A DNA stretch of 34,156 bases from Bacteroidota bacterium (lineage in GTDB: Bacteria > Bacteroidota > Bacteroidia > UKL13-3): assembly GCA_034439655.1 (NCBI GenBank), contig JAWXAU010000001.1, positions 1 through 34,156 of the forward strand, written 5' to 3'. Shown in pieces: positions 33,524-34,156 of the stretch; within the stretch, counting starts at the first letter, position 1; every line of letters starts with the position of its first letter. Position numbers and translations under genes: made by a program. The notes beneath the pieces are model-generated. The model saw nothing but the letters and a program-made list of their open reading frames with translations, had not been told where the DNA came from and did no database searches.

Positions 33524-34034
33524 TTGGCCCTGGGTTTAGCACGGTGTTAGTATTACTGCACTTTGTGGGGCATGGTTGTGCAAATTCGTACATAGCAGAA
33601 GTTCCATCAGCTTTAGTAAGTTTGTCAGTATTGCTTTCGTCAACTCCTACAGCAATTAGTGTTAGGCTATCTCCACCAGCAGTATGTTTAGTGGCGGCAT
33701 AAAATTTCACTTTGGGTGCTGATACAGCTAGTGCTGAGAGATGTGCGGACTCAAATTCCCATGCTGTTGGAACCAGGATAGTAGTATTGGCAGCAGAATT
33801 TCTAAAGCAAGCTGTTAAACTTGTTGCTAGTGTTGGGTCTATTATCTCTGATACAATTTGATCAGGGGAAAGAAGCCCAGATAGATTTTTTGTCCCCAAT
33901 GATAATTGCTTCAAAGAATCATTTTCGGTTTTTAATTTTTCATTTTCTTTTTTCAATTCACCGTCGCTGCAGCTAATGATTGCAAATACCAACATGCATA
34001 AAGCAATTGGTAAAATAATTTTGGTAATTTTCAT
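33492..34034 (-). CDS. Lipoprotein with coiled-coil stalk and C-terminal CPxxC motif
   Basis: A 180-residue lipoprotein. It has a signal peptide with lipobox AIISC (Cys22), then a leucine-zipper-like charged stalk (DGELKKENEKLKTENDSLKQL), a globular domain (about 60-160: WEFESAHLSALAVSAPKVKF, GGDSLTLIAVGVDES) and a cysteine pair in EFAQPCPTKCSN near the end. Acidic residues just after the acylated Cys (SDGE) are compatible with surface export in Bacteroidota. The domain resembles, from memory, an uncharacterised Bacteroidota family that ends in CPxxC. It is the first gene of the operon with the membrane protein, kinase and regulator, so it is a candidate ligand or redox sensor. Promoter box 34065-34073 and two operator-like sites lie upstream. 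Confidence 0.8.
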   Translation of the reverse strand: MKITKIILPIALCMLVFAIISCSDGELKKENEKLKTENDSLKQLSLGTKNLSGLLSPDQIVSEIIDPTLATSLTACFRNSAANTTILVPTAWEFESAHLSALAVSAPKVKFYAATKHTAGGDSLTLIAVGVDESNTDKLTKADGTSAMYEFAQPCPTKCSNTNTVLNPGPNVFRKFKFTP

Positions 34035-34064
34035 GTTGTTTTAAATTAGGTTAATTTCTTTTTT

Positions 34065-34073
34065 GCAAATGTA
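34065..34073 (-). promoter_or_regulatory. -7 promoter element of the signalling operon
   Basis: Minus strand TACATTTGC (TAnnTTTG). Predicted transcription start near 34060, with a leader of about 25 nt. No -33 TTG is visible, consistent with a promoter that needs an activator. Confidence 0.55.
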
Positions 34074-34097
34074 AGCGGTAAAAACGGATGACATTTA

Positions 34098-34113
34098 TAC
34101 CGATTCATAGGTA
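34098..34113. promoter_or_regulatory. Operator-like 7-2-7 inverted repeat, promoter-proximal
   Basis: TACCGAT-TC-ATAGGTA. The right half, read on the minus strand, is TACCTAT, a full match to the NarL heptamer TACYYMT; the left half matches 6 of 7. Centred about 45 bp upstream of the predicted start, where class II activators bind. Confidence 0.5.
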
Positions 34114-34132
34114 TTTATACTTTTAAGCAAAT

Positions 34133-34148
34133 TACCTAATATTAGGTA
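34133..34148. promoter_or_regulatory. Operator-like perfect 16-bp palindrome, promoter-distal
   Basis: TACCTAA-TA-TTAGGTA is a perfect palindrome with the same arms and length as the site at 34098. It lies 35 bp further upstream, centred near -80. Each half matches 6 of 7 positions of TACYYMT. Confidence 0.5.
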
Positions 34149-34156
34149 TATTTTCA

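Noticed and set aside
1-34156. tRNA, rRNA, CRISPR array, complete insertion sequence or prophage.
   Set aside because: No cloverleaf-like segments, spaced direct-repeat arrays, transposase or phage genes were seen by reading both strands.

Overview
This is an AT-rich bacterial chromosomal window that looks like Bacteroidota, probably a free-living lineage near Chitinophagales, Sphingobacteriales or Flavobacteriia. Four lines of evidence support this. Four proteins end in a type IX secretion (T9SS) C-terminal sorting domain. There is a large TonB-dependent receptor with a carboxypeptidase-like N-terminal domain. Start codons lack Shine-Dalgarno sequences. Several starts are preceded by the Bacteroidota -7 promoter element TAnnTTTG. 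I saw no rRNA, tRNA, CRISPR array, complete insertion sequence or prophage.

Layout. (1) 1-1325: a decaying two-gene ATPase plus partner module; the ATPase lacks its Walker A half and the partner has an in-frame stop. (2) 1568-5089: housekeeping metabolism, with an acyl-CoA carboxylase carboxyltransferase, a Gfo/Idh/MocA oxidoreductase and protein-isoaspartate methyltransferase. (3) 5090-7506: accessory DNA with the wreck of a MntA/HepT (MNT-HEPN) toxin-antitoxin pair, a ~125-bp dispersed repeat, a broken small membrane gene, heptanucleotide repeats, GC-rich palindromes and one secreted YD-repeat-like protein. (4) 7507-10146: mutS. (5) 10147-15585: a strong 48-nt hairpin, a frameshifted secreted-protein pseudogene and three consecutive exported proteins (beta-propeller T9SS protein, small T9SS protein, SUMF1 protein). 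(6) 15912-18875: dipeptidyl peptidase IV and RadC, convergent. (7) 18962-22084: a 1040-residue T9SS protein with a CxxCH-containing choice-of-anchor V-like head and three 85-residue tandem repeats, closed by a clear terminator. (8) 22215-26309: the second, more complete copy of the dispersed repeat (with terminal inverted repeats), an exported phosphatase-like protein, a helical cytosolic protein, a stand-alone receiver protein and proline dehydrogenase. (9) 26372-31444: aroB, a T9SS protein and a TonB-dependent receptor in close tandem. (10) 31471-34034: a four-gene overlapping signalling operon (lipoprotein, polytopic membrane protein, histidine kinase, NarL/LuxR-type response regulator).

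Most interesting points. Two 16-bp inverted repeats upstream of the signalling operon have the 7-2-7 heptamer geometry known for NarL-family regulators, and the operon encodes such a regulator, which suggests autoregulation. The kinase has almost no extracytoplasmic sensor, so the co-encoded lipoprotein (CPxxC motif) and membrane protein are candidate sensors. Other points of note are a family of short GC-rich palindromes that recurs between genes and once inside a coding sequence, -7 boxes so close to start codons that several mRNAs may be leaderless, and patchy near-identity between tandem repeats that looks like recent gene conversion.
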